64,000 bases of DNA from Mycolicibacterium alvei (lineage in GTDB: Bacteria > Actinomycetota > Actinomycetes > Mycobacteriales > Mycobacteriaceae). Below are positions 34,198-44,103 of the stretch, one piece after another (the stretch's first letter is position 1; each line of letters starts with the position of its first letter). The notes below the pieces were generated by a model. The model saw only the letters and a list, made by a program, of their open reading frames with translations, was not told the origin of the DNA and ran no database searches. The translations under genes and the position numbers were made by a program. The stretch spans positions 1 through 64,000 of the forward strand of contig NZ_AP022565.1 in assembly GCF_010727325.1 (NCBI RefSeq). The letters run 5' to 3'.

Positions 34198-34878
34198 ATG
34201 AAGGTCCGTCGGCTGGTGCTCTTGCGTCACGGGCAGACCGAGTACAACGCCGGCAGCCGGATGCAGGGCCAGCTCGACACCGAGCTGTCCGATCTCGGCC
34301 GCGACCAGGCCGCCGCGGCTGCCGAGGTGCTGGCCAAACGCCAGCCGCTGTTGATCGTGTCCTCGGATCTCACACGCGCCCTCGACACCGCCGTGACACT
34401 CGGTGATCGCGCCGGGATCGCGGTACAGGTGGACAAGCGGTTGCGTGAGACGCATCTGGGGGACTGGCAGGGCCTGACCCATCAGGAGGTCGACACCATG
34501 GCTCCGGGCGCTCGCGTGGCCTGGCGCGAGGATGCGCGGTGGGCACCGCACGGCGGTGAGAGCCGTGTCGACGTGGCCGCCCGTAGTGTCCCGGTTGTCG
34601 CTGAACTTGTTGCCGGACAAACTGATTGGGGCTCGGATCAGGCCGGGGGAAGTGCGGACCGCCCAGTCGTGCTGGTCGCCCATGGCGGCCTGATCGCGGC
34701 CCTGACGGCCGGCCTGCTCGGCCTGCCGGTGGACAACTGGCCGGTGCTCGGCGGTATGGGCAACGCCAGTTGGGTTCAGCTGTCCGGACACTCCGACGAT
34801 GACGGAGATTTCGACGCGACCCGGTGGCGGCTGGATGTCTGGAATGCCTCGGCGCAGGTGGCCAACGATGTCCTCTGA
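34198..34878 (+). CDS. gpgP: Glucosyl-3-phosphoglycerate phosphatase
   Basis: 226-residue histidine phosphatase. [26 protein letters not shown] holds the phospho-acceptor His; [13 protein letters not shown] and [13 protein letters not shown] complete the pocket. By synteny and sequence it matches Rv2419c, which dephosphorylates glucosyl-3-phosphoglycerate in methylglucose lipopolysaccharide (MGLP) synthesis. It starts 7 bp after rsfS and overlaps octT by 11 bp. Confidence 0.9.
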   Translation: MKVRRLVLLRHGQTEYNAGSRMQGQLDTELSDLGRDQAAAAAEVLAKRQPLLIVSSDLTRALDTAVTLGDRAGIAVQVDKRLRETHLGDWQGLTHQEVDTMAPGARVAWREDARWAPHGGESRVDVAARSVPVVAELVAGQTDWGSDQAGGSADRPVVLVAHGGLIAALTAGLLGLPVDNWPVLGGMGNASWVQLSGHSDDDGDFDATRWRLDVWNASAQVANDVL

Positions 34879-35617
34879 TCGCTCGCCTGACCACAAGCAG
34901 GTGTTGTTGGTATTCGCCGACTCCCTGTCCTATTTCGGCCCGACCGGCGGTCTGCCATCCGACGATCCGCGGATCTGGCCCAACATCGTGGCCGAGCAGT
35001 TGGGCTGGGACGTGGAGCTCATCGGCCGGATCGGTTGGACCTGCCGCGACGTCTGGTGGGCCTCGACCCAGGATCCACGCGCATGGGCGGCGTTGCCGCG
35101 CGCCGGTGCGGTCGTCTTCGCCACCAGCGGCATGGATTCGCTGCCCTCGCCGTTGCCGACGGCGCTGCGTGAGTTGATCCGGTATTTCCGTCCGGCCTGG
35201 CTGCGGCGCTGGGCCCGGGACGGCTACGGCTGGCTCCAGCCGCGATTGTCGCCGATCGCTCGCGCCGCGCTGCCACCGCATGTGACGGTCGAGTACCTCG
35301 AGATGACGCGCAACGCCATCGATTTCAACCGGCCGGGCATTCCGGTGGTGGCGTCGTTGCCGTCGGTGCACATCGCCGACACGTACGGCAAGGCCCATCA
35401 CGGTCGTGAGCCCACGGTCAGGGCGATCACGGACTGGGCGGCCGAGCATGACGTGGCGTTGGTGGACCTCAAGGCCGCGGTGGCCGACGAGGTGCTCAAC
35501 GGGCGGGGCAACCCTGACGGTATCCACTGGAATTTCGAAGCCCACCGGTCGGTCGCCGAGCTGATGCTCAAGGGCCTGGCCGATGCCGGTGTGCCACAAA
35601 TGGATCCCACCGACTGA
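34868..35617 (+). CDS. octT: MGLP octanoyltransferase OctT (SGNH-type)
   Basis: 249 residues, matching Rv2418c, which octanoylates an early MGLP precursor (diglucosylglycerate). SGNH-fold elements: [14 protein letters not shown] (nucleophile Ser block), [12 protein letters not shown], and the C-terminal Asp/His block [18 protein letters not shown]. It starts inside the end of gpgP, so the two MGLP genes are coupled. Confidence 0.87.
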   Translation: MSSDRSPDHKQVLLVFADSLSYFGPTGGLPSDDPRIWPNIVAEQLGWDVELIGRIGWTCRDVWWASTQDPRAWAALPRAGAVVFATSGMDSLPSPLPTALRELIRYFRPAWLRRWARDGYGWLQPRLSPIARAALPPHVTVEYLEMTRNAIDFNRPGIPVVASLPSVHIADTYGKAHHGREPTVRAITDWAAEHDVALVDLKAAVADEVLNGRGNPDGIHWNFEAHRSVAELMLKGLADAGVPQMDPTD

Positions 35618-35619
35618 CG

Positions 35620-36459
35620 ATGGCGGTCATGGTGGTCACCGACTCCACGTCGCGGTTGCGGCCCGAGTTGTGTGAGAAGTGGGGCATTCGCCAGGTGCCC
35701 TTGCACATCCTCGACGATGGCATCGACCTGCGCGACGGTGTCGACCCGATGCCGCCGGACATTCATGACCGGGCCAGGGTCACCACCTCCGGGGCCGCCC
35801 CGGTGGATCTCGCCGACACCTATCGGCAGGCGCTGGCCGACAGTGACGGTGACGGTGTTGTCGCAGTCCATATTTCGGCTGCGCTGTCGAGCACGTACAG
35901 CACGGCAGCGGCGGTAGCTCGTGAAATCGGGCAGGCCGTACGGGTGGTGAACTCCCGTGCGGCAGCGATGGGGGTGGGTTTCGTCGCCCTCGCCGCCGCC
36001 GAATCAGCGCGTGGCGGAGGAACACTCGACGCGGTCGAGGCGGCGGCGCGTGCCGCGATACCGCGCGGGCAGGCGTTCATCGTCGTACACCGCCTCGACA
36101 ACCTGCGACGCAGTGGTCGGATCGGTGCGGCAGCATCGTGGCTGGGCACCGCGTTGTCACTCAAACCACTGCTACGCCTCGATGTGGACGGCCGGCTGGT
36201 GCTCTCACAACGAATCCGGACGATATCGAAAGCACATGCGGCACTCGTCGACCAGATCGCCGACGCCGCAGGCGACCGTCCCGTGCGGGTGGTCGTGCAC
36301 CACGTCGACAACCCGGACGGCGCCGAGGAGATCGCGGCGGCACTCACCGACCGGCTACCGAACCTGCGGTCCCTGTCGGTGACCGGCATGGGTCCGGTGC
36401 TCGCCGTTCATGTCGGTGGCCGCGCGGTCGGTGCCTGCATCACCGTCGAGGACGATTAG
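35620..36459 (+). CDS. DegV-family fatty acid-binding protein
   Basis: 279 residues. VVTDSTSRLRPELCEKWGIRQVPLHI, VTTSGAAPVDLADTYRQAL and HISAALSSTYSTAAAVAREIG are standard DegV/FakB features for binding a fatty acid; HRLDNLRRSGRIGAAASWLGTALSLKPLL is the second-domain signature. It starts 2 bp after octT and ends the nadD-rsfS-gpgP-octT-degV run. Confidence 0.92.
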   Translation: MAVMVVTDSTSRLRPELCEKWGIRQVPLHILDDGIDLRDGVDPMPPDIHDRARVTTSGAAPVDLADTYRQALADSDGDGVVAVHISAALSSTYSTAAAVAREIGQAVRVVNSRAAAMGVGFVALAAAESARGGGTLDAVEAAARAAIPRGQAFIVVHRLDNLRRSGRIGAAASWLGTALSLKPLLRLDVDGRLVLSQRIRTISKAHAALVDQIADAAGDRPVRVVVHHVDNPDGAEEIAAALTDRLPNLRSLSVTGMGPVLAVHVGGRAVGACITVEDD

Positions 36460-36616
36460 CCTCGATCCACCGATCGGCACTCGGCGTGATGTTGGTTTTG
36501 GTCGTGCGCTTTGGGGTCGGGTGGTGGCATCGTTCTGGCGCAGATTCCCAGCGCTCCCTCAATGTGGCGTGTTAACTAGTGCTATCGAAGCGTTCTCGTC
36601 CTGAATGGAGCAGCAG

Positions 36617-38023
36617 ATGATGCTACTGAGCATCGTGAATTCACCCCGCAAGGTCACCGGCGCCCTCGTCGCCGGCGCCGTGACAGGCGGATTGTTCGCA
36701 AGCGTCGGATTAGGTTTGGCCCCAATGTCGAACGCGACCTGTGCGTCGTTCTTCGGCCTCGGCAACAGCTCCGACTGCACCAGCACGTTGCTCAGTGGTG
36801 CCCTCGCTGTCGGCGAGGGAGCGCAGGCCCACGCCAACGGGTCGTTGGGCGCGGCCTTCGTCATCGGTGCGGGTTCCACCGCCACCACGAGCCAGGGGTC
36901 TGTCTTGAACTTTGCGACCAGCCTCTTTGGCAGCGGCAACAACGTCATGGCACAAAACGGCACGTTGAATTTGGCCACAAACTTCGGCGGGGACGGCAAC
37001 ACCGTTACTGCTGACGGCAGCATATCGAACTGGGCCACAAACATCGGCGGCAACACCAACACCGTTACGACACTAGGCAGCATCGCGAACACCGCCACCA
37101 ATATTCTGGGCAGCGGAAACAACGTCACGACACAGGGCGGCTACTTGAACTGGGCTCGAAACGTGTTGGGCGACACCACCGACATCACGGTCACGGGTGG
37201 CAATGCAAACTGGGCCCGAAACTTCTTGGGCAGCGAAAACACCGTCCAGATACTAGGCGGCGATTCGAACACGGCCCGAAATATCGTCGGCAGCGGCAAC
37301 ACCGTCACGGCAACAGGCGGCTTCGGGAACTTTGCTCGAAACCTGCTCGGCGACGACAACGTGCTCACGACACAGATCGGTAATTCAGACTTGGCCACCA
37401 GCTTCTTGGGCAGCGGCAACGAAGTCACGACAACGGGCGGGTATTACAACGGGGCAAGGAACATTGTCGGCGACGGCAATGTCCTGACCGCCGGCGGTGC
37501 CAACAGCAACTGGAACCTGGGCCTCAACGTGCTCAGCGGCGGCAATACCATCAGCGCCGGCGGGGACGGGGCGCTTTTGACTGCCGGGTTCAACGTGTTC
37601 GGTGGAACCAACACAGTCGCGGCAGGCCCCGGTCCGCTCTCGCTCGCCGGTGCAGTCTTCACCGAGGGTCGAACCGTCCTGAAAGATGATTTCGGCATCA
37701 ATATCAACAACTTCCGCGTCGGTGGGGCGACTTCGGCTAGCGGCCAAAACAGCACCGATTCCGTCGCGAACGCGGTGCGCACAAACACGACGGGCGATCG
37801 CACAAAGACGGCCAACCCAGCCCGAGTGACCACCGGAATCGCCAAGAAGGTAAGCAAAGCAATTGACAACGCCGCCGGAACCACCACCAGAAGCACCAAA
37901 AAGGCAAGCAAGACGACTGACAACGCCGCCGGAGCGACGACCAGAAGCACCAAAAAGGCAAGCAAGACGACTGACAACGCCGCCGGAGCGACGACCAGAA
38001 GCAAGAAGGACAAGAAGAGCTGA
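36617..38023 (+). CDS. Exported Asn/Thr/Gly-rich repeat protein with lysine-rich C-terminal tail, function unknown
   Basis: About 468 residues. The ATG at 36617 is chosen because GGAG at 36608 then sits 5 nt upstream; an in-frame ATG at 36605 has no ribosome binding site. A basic start (NSPRK) and hydrophobic run (GALVAGAVTGGLFASVGLGLAP) form a signal peptide. A two-Cys segment (NATCASFFGLGNSSDCTSTLL) follows, then about twelve tandem units of 20 residues of the pattern G-[SD]-x-N-x-V-x4-G-x2-N-x-A-x-N, suggestive of a beta-solenoid stalk. The end is a Lys/Thr tail with 18-residue repeats (TTDNAAGATTRSTKKASK). Adenine-rich codons set it apart from its neighbours. I recall similar uncharacterised mycobacterial exported proteins. 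M. tuberculosis has eis here. Confidence 0.8.
   Translation: MMLLSIVNSPRKVTGALVAGAVTGGLFASVGLGLAPMSNATCASFFGLGNSSDCTSTLLSGALAVGEGAQAHANGSLGAAFVIGAGSTATTSQGSVLNFATSLFGSGNNVMAQNGTLNLATNFGGDGNTVTADGSISNWATNIGGNTNTVTTLGSIANTATNILGSGNNVTTQGGYLNWARNVLGDTTDITVTGGNANWARNFLGSENTVQILGGDSNTARNIVGSGNTVTATGGFGNFARNLLGDDNVLTTQIGNSDLATSFLGSGNEVTTTGGYYNGARNIVGDGNVLTAGGANSNWNLGLNVLSGGNTISAGGDGALLTAGFNVFGGTNTVAAGPGPLSLAGAVFTEGRTVLKDDFGININNFRVGGATSASGQNSTDSVANAVRTNTTGDRTKTANPARVTTGIAKKVSKAIDNAAGTTTRSTKKASKTTDNAAGATTRSTKKASKTTDNAAGATTRSKKDKKS
36930..37630 (+). repeat. Tandem 60-bp coding repeats (20-residue units)
   Basis: About twelve degenerate 60-bp units, each with a GGCAGCGGCAACxxxGTC-type core that encodes GSGNxV, followed by about 12 codons ending in NxARN or NxATN. 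Units drift at the DNA level but keep period and key residues. Confidence 0.75.
37865..38020 (+). repeat. Near-identical 54-bp repeats encoding the Lys-rich tail
   Basis: Three units beginning GACAACGCCGCCGGA at 37865, 37919 and 37973, exactly 54 bp apart. The third diverges after about 35 bp. They encode DNAAGATTRSTKKASKTT. High identity implies recent duplication and likely copy-number variation. Confidence 0.85.
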
Positions 38024-38086
38024 GGGCCACCGGTTGGTGCGGCGTAGGCAGTGGCGACCGTGGCGATCAACGCATTGAGTCCGCCG

Positions 38087-39139
38087 CTAGGGCGCGAACC
38101 GGCCGGTGACCGGCGGCAGGTCCTTGAGTGTGAGAATGCCGGGTGCGGCGGCCACCACGGCGGGCACTGCATTGGTGACGGGCAGCGCGGTGTAGATCAT
38201 GCCGAGCCCGTTGAGACTGACCTCGCTCCAGTCCTTCGAGGGCAGGCAGTACACGACGGTGCGCATGTTGGGGACGCCGAAGACCTGGATCACGTGACCG
38301 TGCGCGACGGGCTTCGGCGGGGTGACATGATTGCCCATGATCCAGTTGAATCCGACGCTGACGACGTTCTTGTCGCCCACCCAGCCGCGGTGGTAGCCGA
38401 ACACGCTGGCCACCGTGCCCTTGGGGATCTGCATGAACCCGAGGTCGGAATCATCGGTGGCCGCGGTGAATTGGACGTCGAACGTCATCCGGTCGAGCTT
38501 GGCACCGATGGCGTCGGCCATCATGGCCGCCGACTCGGCGAACACCTCACTCTCCAGACGCACACGCTCGGCCAGCCCGGGCGTCTCGGGATCTTGCGCG
38601 AATCCCATTGCGGCCATGGTTCCGGCTGATTCATAGACGCCGCAGTCGACGGACTCGGTGATCCGGATCTCGTCGACGCTCTCGCACGCGCTGGAAAGCA
38701 CCATGCCCATCATGTTGGTCAGGCCGGGGTGTGCTCCGCTGCCGAAGATCGTGGAACTACCTGTCTGGCAAGCCTTCTGGATTCGCTCCAGGTCTTCGGG
38801 GGACTGCTTGCCGCCGGTGATCCAGGCGGCACTGGAACACACGTTGATCCCGGCCTCCAGCAGGCGGACCAGTTCGTCGACGCTGGGCCAGATCGGGTTG
38901 TAGCAGCAGGCATCGGGTTTGAGCGCGATCAGATCGTCGATGGAGTTGGTGGCCTTGATGCCGGTCGGCTCGGGCCAGCCGGCCAACTCGGCGGCATCGA
39001 CACCGACCTTGTCGGCGCCATAGGCGTACACGCCGACCAGTTCCATGTCGTCGCGGCCGATGATCGCGTGCAGCGAGCGTCGTCCGATGTTGCCGGTGGT
39101 CCATTGGATGACCCGAATCGGCTTACCCGCTGCGGTCAT
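38087..39139 (-). CDS. DapB-like NAD(P)-dependent oxidoreductase
   Basis: 350 residues. N-terminal Rossmann domain of the dihydrodipicolinate reductase type: IRVIQWTTGNIGRRSLHAII, then VGVYAYGADKVGVDAAEL and INVCSSAAWITGG. The C-terminal part (FGSGAHPGLTNMMGMVLSSACESVDEIRI) matches the amine/diaminopentanoate dehydrogenase-like group rather than true DapB. Lysine synthesis is therefore not implied; the substrate is unknown. Convergent with the repeat protein and divergent from the slipin. Confidence 0.85.
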   Translation of the reverse strand: MTAAGKPIRVIQWTTGNIGRRSLHAIIGRDDMELVGVYAYGADKVGVDAAELAGWPEPTGIKATNSIDDLIALKPDACCYNPIWPSVDELVRLLEAGINVCSSAAWITGGKQSPEDLERIQKACQTGSSTIFGSGAHPGLTNMMGMVLSSACESVDEIRITESVDCGVYESAGTMAAMGFAQDPETPGLAERVRLESEVFAESAAMMADAIGAKLDRMTFDVQFTAATDDSDLGFMQIPKGTVASVFGYHRGWVGDKNVVSVGFNWIMGNHVTPPKPVAHGHVIQVFGVPNMRTVVYCLPSKDWSEVSLNGLGMIYTALPVTNAVPAVVAAAPGILTLKDLPPVTGRFAP

Positions 39140-39302
39140 GATCGTCTCCCTCGCTGAGCCCTGCGCCGGACTCTAGACACTATCGGGGACTTGTTCACCC
39201 GCGGCAGGCGCACCGGTCCCTCCTGGCGGGAGACCCACCGGCGTCGCACAATCGAACTGTGGGGCGAGTTCGCCTCGCGAAGCCATGAATCGAGGTCGGA
39301 TC

Positions 39303-40094
39303 ATGGACATGCTCTACGCGCTCGCATCGGCGGGGGCCGGCGCCATTGCTCTGGTGTGGCTCGGCTTGAGCAACATCCGCGTGGTCAGACAGTACGAACG
39401 GGGTGTGGTGTTCCGCTTCGGCAGGGTCCGCGACCACGTCAGGCAACCCGGGCTGACGATGCTCATTCCCGTCGCAGACCGGTTGCAGAAGGTCAACATG
39501 CAGATCATCACGATGCCCGTGCCCGCGCAGGACGGCATCACCCGTGACAACGTCACCGTGCGGGTCGATGCGGTCATCTACTTCAAGGTGCTCGATCCGG
39601 TACGGGCCGTCGTCGACGTGCAGGACTACATGTCGGCGATCGGTCAGGTGGCGCAGACCTCGCTGCGGTCGATCATCGGCAAGAGCAATCTGGACGACCT
39701 GCTGTCAAACCGGGAGCGGCTCAACCAGGGCCTCGAACTGCTCATCGACAACCCTGCGGTGGGCTGGGGGATACACATCGACCGGGTCGAGATCAAAGAC
39801 GTCGTGCTGCCGGATTCGATGAAGCGGTCCATCGCGCGTCAGGCCGAGGCCGAGCGGGAACGGCGGGCCCGCGTCATCACCGCCGACGGCGAGCTGCAGG
39901 CGTCCGAGAAACTCGCCGCGGCGGCCGAGGTGATGTCGGCCGACCCGGCGGCCCTGCAGCTGCGGCTACTGGAGACCGTCGTCGAGGTGGCCGCGGAGAA
40001 GAATTCCACCGTGGTCCTGCCGTTCCCGGTGGAACTGCTGCGATACCTGGAACGGGCCACGCCCCAACAGCCCTCCACTCGCGCCGTGGGATGA
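39303..40094 (+). CDS. Slipin / stomatin-like SPFH protein
   Basis: 263 residues: an N-terminal membrane helix (about residues 3-22), then the SPFH domain (VVRQYERGVVFRFGRVRDHVRQPGLTMLIPVADRLQKVNMQ; DNVTVRVDAVIYFKVLDPVRAV), and a C-terminal coiled coil (RQAEAERERRARVITADGELQASEKLAAAAEVM). Such proteins form membrane scaffolds. The usual NfeD partner protease is not next to it. The ATG at 39303 is preferred over 39285 because AGGTCGG precedes it. Confidence 0.88.
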   Translation: MDMLYALASAGAGAIALVWLGLSNIRVVRQYERGVVFRFGRVRDHVRQPGLTMLIPVADRLQKVNMQIITMPVPAQDGITRDNVTVRVDAVIYFKVLDPVRAVVDVQDYMSAIGQVAQTSLRSIIGKSNLDDLLSNRERLNQGLELLIDNPAVGWGIHIDRVEIKDVVLPDSMKRSIARQAEAERERRARVITADGELQASEKLAAAAEVMSADPAALQLRLLETVVEVAAEKNSTVVLPFPVELLRYLERATPQQPSTRAVG

Positions 40095-40192
40095 CCACCC
40101 GGTAATCCACAACGCGAGATTCATCCACAGCCGGCCGGTGCTGCAGGACCGGGCGCCCGGAATCGTCGTGGCCCGCACCTACCGTCGCGGGC

Positions 40193-41044
40193 ATGGGAAC
40201 CGAATTGTCGGTGGAGCGGCTCCGTCGTCTGGGTGGGGGCCGTGCGGGCGGCGGGGATGATGCCGACACCGAGGAAGGCGGCGGCGACGATCAGGACACC
40301 GCGCCGGAGAGCGCGCTGTCGAGATGGCTGCCCGATACCGCGCAGGGAGACGGCCCGGGCTGGCTGACCAGGGTGCGCGCCGACCCGGGCCGCGCCGGTG
40401 CGTTGGTCCTCGCCGGTGTCGGGGTCCTCGCGATCCTGGTCACCGTTTTCACCCTGATCCGCCAGCAACCACCGCCGGTCGCTTCGGCGAATCTGCCACC
40501 GGTGCAAATGGTTTCGTCAGCAGGCCCGACACCGGACGCGAACGCCCCGGCAGGGCCGGTGGTGGTCAGCGTGGTCGGCCTGGTGCACAAGCCGGGGCTG
40601 GTGACGTTGCAGTCCGGGGCGAGGATCGCCGACGCGCTGGAAGCCGCCGGCGGGCCACTGGACGGTGCCGACCTGATCGGGTTGAACATGGCTCGCCGGG
40701 TCGGTGACGGTGAACAGATCGTGGTCGGTATCGACGGGCCGCCGGGGCAACCGACGACCATGGGCAGTTCGATCGCCGGCGATGCCCCGGCTTCGATACA
40801 ACCCGGTGCGTCGCAAAACGGAGCTCCGAAAGCCAAGGCCGGTGCGCCGGCGGGGCCGGTGGACCTCAACACGGCGACCGTCGAGGAGCTCGACACGCTG
40901 CCCGGTGTCGGCCCGGTGACCGCGGAGGCGATCGTGGCCTGGCGTGCCGCCCACGGCCGGTTCGACAGCGTCGATCAACTCGGCGACGTCGACGGCATCG
41001 GTCCGGCGCGGCTGGAGAAACTGCGTGAGCTGGTCCGGGCGTGA
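40193..41044 (+). CDS. ComEA-like DNA-binding competence protein
   Basis: 283 residues: a hydrophilic Gly/Asp-rich N-terminus, one membrane helix (AGALVLAGVGVLAILVTVFTLI), a SLBB domain (VVSVVGLVHKPGLVTLQSGARIADALEAAGG), a linker, and a C-terminal helix-hairpin-helix (VDLNTATVEELDTLPGVGPVTAEAIVAWRAAHGRF). The domain order is that of ComEA, the receptor for double-stranded DNA. Directly coupled to comEC (TGATG). Confidence 0.9.
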   Translation: MGTELSVERLRRLGGGRAGGGDDADTEEGGGDDQDTAPESALSRWLPDTAQGDGPGWLTRVRADPGRAGALVLAGVGVLAILVTVFTLIRQQPPPVASANLPPVQMVSSAGPTPDANAPAGPVVVSVVGLVHKPGLVTLQSGARIADALEAAGGPLDGADLIGLNMARRVGDGEQIVVGIDGPPGQPTTMGSSIAGDAPASIQPGASQNGAPKAKAGAPAGPVDLNTATVEELDTLPGVGPVTAEAIVAWRAAHGRFDSVDQLGDVDGIGPARLEKLRELVRA

Positions 41045-42596
41045 TGCTTCAGGCAGGGACGGGCGGGCCGGCGACGGGTGGGCCGCGGGGCAGCCACTGG
41101 ATCTGCGCCTGGTCCCGGCAGCCCTGACCGCGTGGTCGGTGTCGGCCGCCGCAGTGGTCTGGCATCCGGGCGCGGCGGTGGTCGTAGGCGTGGCCGCCGT
41201 GGGGTTGACCTGGCTGGCCGGACGGTGGGGAGACGGCGACGGTACGGGCGCCACCGCTGCCGTTCTGGCGGTGGCGGCCGTCGCGGCCGGATTCACCGTC
41301 GCTGTCGGACTGCGCGTGCACCAGGTCGAGCATCATCCGGTCAGCCGTCTCTACGGCGGAAGCGCGACGGTTGAGGTCGTTCCCACCGAGACGCCGCGGG
41401 CGATCAAGGGCGGTCGGGTGATGTTCCGGGCCGCGTTGCGCCGGGTCGATCAGGCCCCGATGTCAGGCCGAGTCCTGGTGTTCGCACCGCCGGGCTTCGG
41501 CGACGTAGGTCCGGGGCACCCGGCGACATTCCGGGCCTCCGTGGGGCGCCCGGGCCGCAGGGACCTGAGTGTGGCCGTGCTGGCGGCGTCGGGACAGCCC
41601 TCGCTGGGGGAGGCCTCGGCGGTACAGCGCATCGCCCAGCAGATACGCGTGGGCTTCGCGGAGGCGGCGCGGGCGGTGCTGCCCGCCGATCAGGCCGCCA
41701 TGCTGCCGGCCTTGGTGCTGGGCGATACCTCGATGGTCACCGGCACGACCACCGCGCAGTTCCGCACGTCGGGTCTGACGCATCTGACCGCGGTGTCGGG
41801 CGCCAACGTGACCATCGTGTGCGGCGCGCTGTTGCTCAGCGCGGCGCTGGTCGGGCCGAGAGCGGCTGTGTTGCTCGCCGGCGCCGGGCTGGTCGGCCTC
41901 GTCATCGTCGTGCAGCCGTCGGCCAGTGTGCTGCGGGCGGCGGTGATGGGTGCGGTGACCCTGCTCGCGGTGTTGACCCATCGGCGTCGGCAGGCGGTGC
42001 CCGCGCTGGCCGCCAGCGTGATCGCGCTGATGATCGCCGCTCCCGAACTCGCGGTCGATGTGGGGTTCGCGTTGTCGGTGTGTGCGACGGCAGGCATTGT
42101 CGTCCTCGCCCCGGTGTGGTCGGGCCGGCTGGAGGTCCGTGGCTGGCCGCGTCCGGTGGCGGCCGCGGTCAGCGTCGCGGTGGTCGCACAGTTGGTCACC
42201 GCCCCACTGGTGGCCGGGATCTCGGGGACCGTCAGCCTGGTCGCCGTCGCGGCCAATCTCGCAGTGGCCGGGGTGATTCCGCCGATCACGGTCCTCGGTT
42301 CCGCGGCGGCCGTGTGCTCGGTGGTCTGGCCGGGCGGAGCCCAACTGCTGATCCGGTTCACCGGACCGGAGCTTTGGTGGCTGCTGTCCGTGGCCCGATG
42401 GGCTTCGGCGCTTCCGGCGGCCGCCCTGCCGTCACCTTCGGGGCTGGCCGGCGTGGTGTCGGTAGCGCTGGGAGGGGTGGCGCTGACGGTGCTGTGGCGG
42501 CTGCGCTGGATGCGTCGCGGACTGGCCGTGGGGGTGTTCGGCCTGCTGGCCTGGGCGCTGGCGGGCCAGGTGGTCGGGGCTGTCGGGCCGTCGTGA
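41044..42596 (+). CDS. ComEC/Rec2-type membrane channel, probable 5' frameshift
   Basis: About 515 residues. Polytopic membrane protein with roughly ten hydrophobic segments and the competence-domain core [36 protein letters not shown]. It lacks the C-terminal metallo-beta-lactamase domain of classical ComEC, as Rv2414c does. The ATG at 41044 overlaps the comEA stop, but it reaches the main frame only if one G is added near 41089-41092 (giving [17 protein letters not shown]). Otherwise the start must lie further inside. DNA uptake in mycobacteria is not well established, so the role is inferred. Confidence 0.82.
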
Positions 42597-42609
42597 CACG
42601 ATCATAGGT

Positions 42610-43572
42610 GTGAGTCAACAGATCGACGGCCTGCACCTGGTTCTGGGCGATGAGGAACTGCTGGTCGAACGAGCCGTGGGGGCGGTGCTGCGGGCGCTGC
42701 GCCGGCAGGCCGGATCCGACGACGTTCCGGTGGATCGGATGCGGGCCGGTGAGGTCAGCACCAGCGAGCTCGCCGAACTGCTGAGCCCGTCGCTGTTTGC
42801 CGAGGAGCGCCTGGTGGTGCTGGAGGCCGCCGCCGAGGCCGGTAAGGATGCGGTGGCCCTGATCGCTTCGGCCGCAGCCGATCTGCCGCCCGGCACCGTT
42901 CTGATCGTCATCCACTCCGGCGGCGGGCGGGCCAAGGCCCTGGCCGATCAATTGAAAAAGCTTGGGGCACAGGTGCATCCGTGTGCGCGCATCACCAAAC
43001 CGGCGGAGCGTGCGGATTTCGTACGTGCCGAGTTCCGCCAGTTGCGGGCCAAGGTCTCCGACGACACGGTCACCGCCGTGCTCGACGCGGTCGGATCGAA
43101 CATCCGTGAGCTCGCCGCGGTGTGCTCACAGCTGGTGGCCGACACCGCCGGCCAGGTCGACGCCGTAGCGGTGCGCCGCTATCACAGCGGCAAGGCGGAG
43201 GTGAAGGGCTTCGACATCGCAGACAAGGCCGTCACCGGTGATGTGGCCGGGGCCGCCGAGGCCTTGCGATGGGCGATGCTGGCAGGTGAACCTCAGGTGG
43301 TGTTGGCCGATGCGCTGGCCGAGGCGGTGCACACGATCGCCCGGGTGGGCCCGCTCTCCGGGGATCCGTACCGGCTGGCCGGCGAGCTGGGGATGCCGCC
43401 CTGGCGGGTGCAGAAGGCGCAGAAACAGTCGCGCAGATGGTCACGCGATTCCGTGGCCGAGGCGATGCGGGTGGTCGCCGCGCTCAATGCAGACGTAAAG
43501 GGCGCAGCGGCAGATGCCGACTACGCCCTTGAGACAGCGGTACGCCGGGTGGCGGAACTCGCCACCCGGTGA
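42610..43572 (+). CDS. holA: DNA polymerase III delta subunit
   Basis: 320 residues (Rv2413c-type). The clamp-loader subunit that opens the beta clamp. [25 protein letters not shown] at the start, AAEWSR-free AAA-like core with [18 protein letters not shown] and [16 protein letters not shown], then the collar domain ([20 protein letters not shown]). GTG start 13 bp after comEC. The stop lies beside a hairpin terminator. Confidence 0.9.
   Translation: MSQQIDGLHLVLGDEELLVERAVGAVLRALRRQAGSDDVPVDRMRAGEVSTSELAELLSPSLFAEERLVVLEAAAEAGKDAVALIASAAADLPPGTVLIVIHSGGGRAKALADQLKKLGAQVHPCARITKPAERADFVRAEFRQLRAKVSDDTVTAVLDAVGSNIRELAAVCSQLVADTAGQVDAVAVRRYHSGKAEVKGFDIADKAVTGDVAGAAEALRWAMLAGEPQVVLADALAEAVHTIARVGPLSGDPYRLAGELGMPPWRVQKAQKQSRRWSRDSVAEAMRVVAALNADVKGAAADADYALETAVRRVAELATR
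43545..43569 (+). terminator. Hairpin terminator at the holA 3' end
   Basis: Perfect 10-bp stem CCGGGTGGCG/CGCCACCCGG with a GAACT loop, ending at the last codon of holA. Confidence 0.65.
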
Positions 43573-43605
43573 ACCGGCGATATTGTTCGGGTAAGCCCGG
43601 AAGGA

Positions 43606-43866
43606 TCAGAGCTTGTTGAGCGCCACGGCCAGGGCCGACTTCTTGTTGGCGGCCTGGTTGGCGTGGATGACACCCTTGCTGGCGGCCTTGTCGAGCTGAC
43701 GGCTGGTCGACACCAGCAACTCGGCAGCCTTGTCCTTCTCGCCCGCCTCGACGGCCTCGCGGAAGCCGCGCACAGCCGTACGCAGCGACGACTTCACCGA
43801 CTGGTTACGCAGCCGACGACGCTCGTTGGTGAGGATGCGCTTTTCCTGCGACTTGATGTTGGCCAC
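43606..43866 (-). CDS. rpsT: 30S ribosomal protein S20
   Basis: 86 residues. The GTG at 43866 gives [39 protein letters not shown], the family N-terminus, 7-8 nt after GAAGGAA. The C-terminus [27 protein letters not shown] is standard. Convergent with holA, as in M. tuberculosis. Confidence 0.97.
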   Translation of the reverse strand: MANIKSQEKRILTNERRRLRNQSVKSSLRTAVRGFREAVEAGEKDKAAELLVSTSRQLDKAASKGVIHANQAANKKSALAVALNKL

Positions 43867-44103
43867 GTAAAAATTCCTTCGTAGTTCTCTAGCTGGGGTT
43901 ACCGAAGTCTGGGTGCGCACACCCGCACTGCGGGCAGCGACTGTTCAGGGTACCAGCGAGGCGTCCGAACTCCCAAAGCGGTGCAGCCGGAACGCCGGCC
44001 GCCGACGCCCGAATTTACCGCCCCAATACCACCTCAACCGCCCTTTGGCCTGCCGAAACGGGCTGAGCCGTTGACCCGGCGAAACAGCGTGAGGTGCGGC
44101 AGC
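43867..44103. other. Divergent promoter region between rpsT and the ATP-grasp gene
   Basis: 237 bp. It holds the rpsT ribosome binding site next to its start. The ATP-grasp frame stays open back to 43981 but without family sequence. I see no clear operator. Confidence 0.4.

Noticed and set aside
37865..38020. CRISPR array in the 54-bp repeats
   Set aside because: No unique spacers; the repeats are in frame within a coding sequence.
38087..39139. Dihydrodipicolinate reductase (dapB)
   Set aside because: Only the Rossmann part is similar; the length (350 residues) and C-terminal domain fit the diaminopentanoate dehydrogenase-like group.
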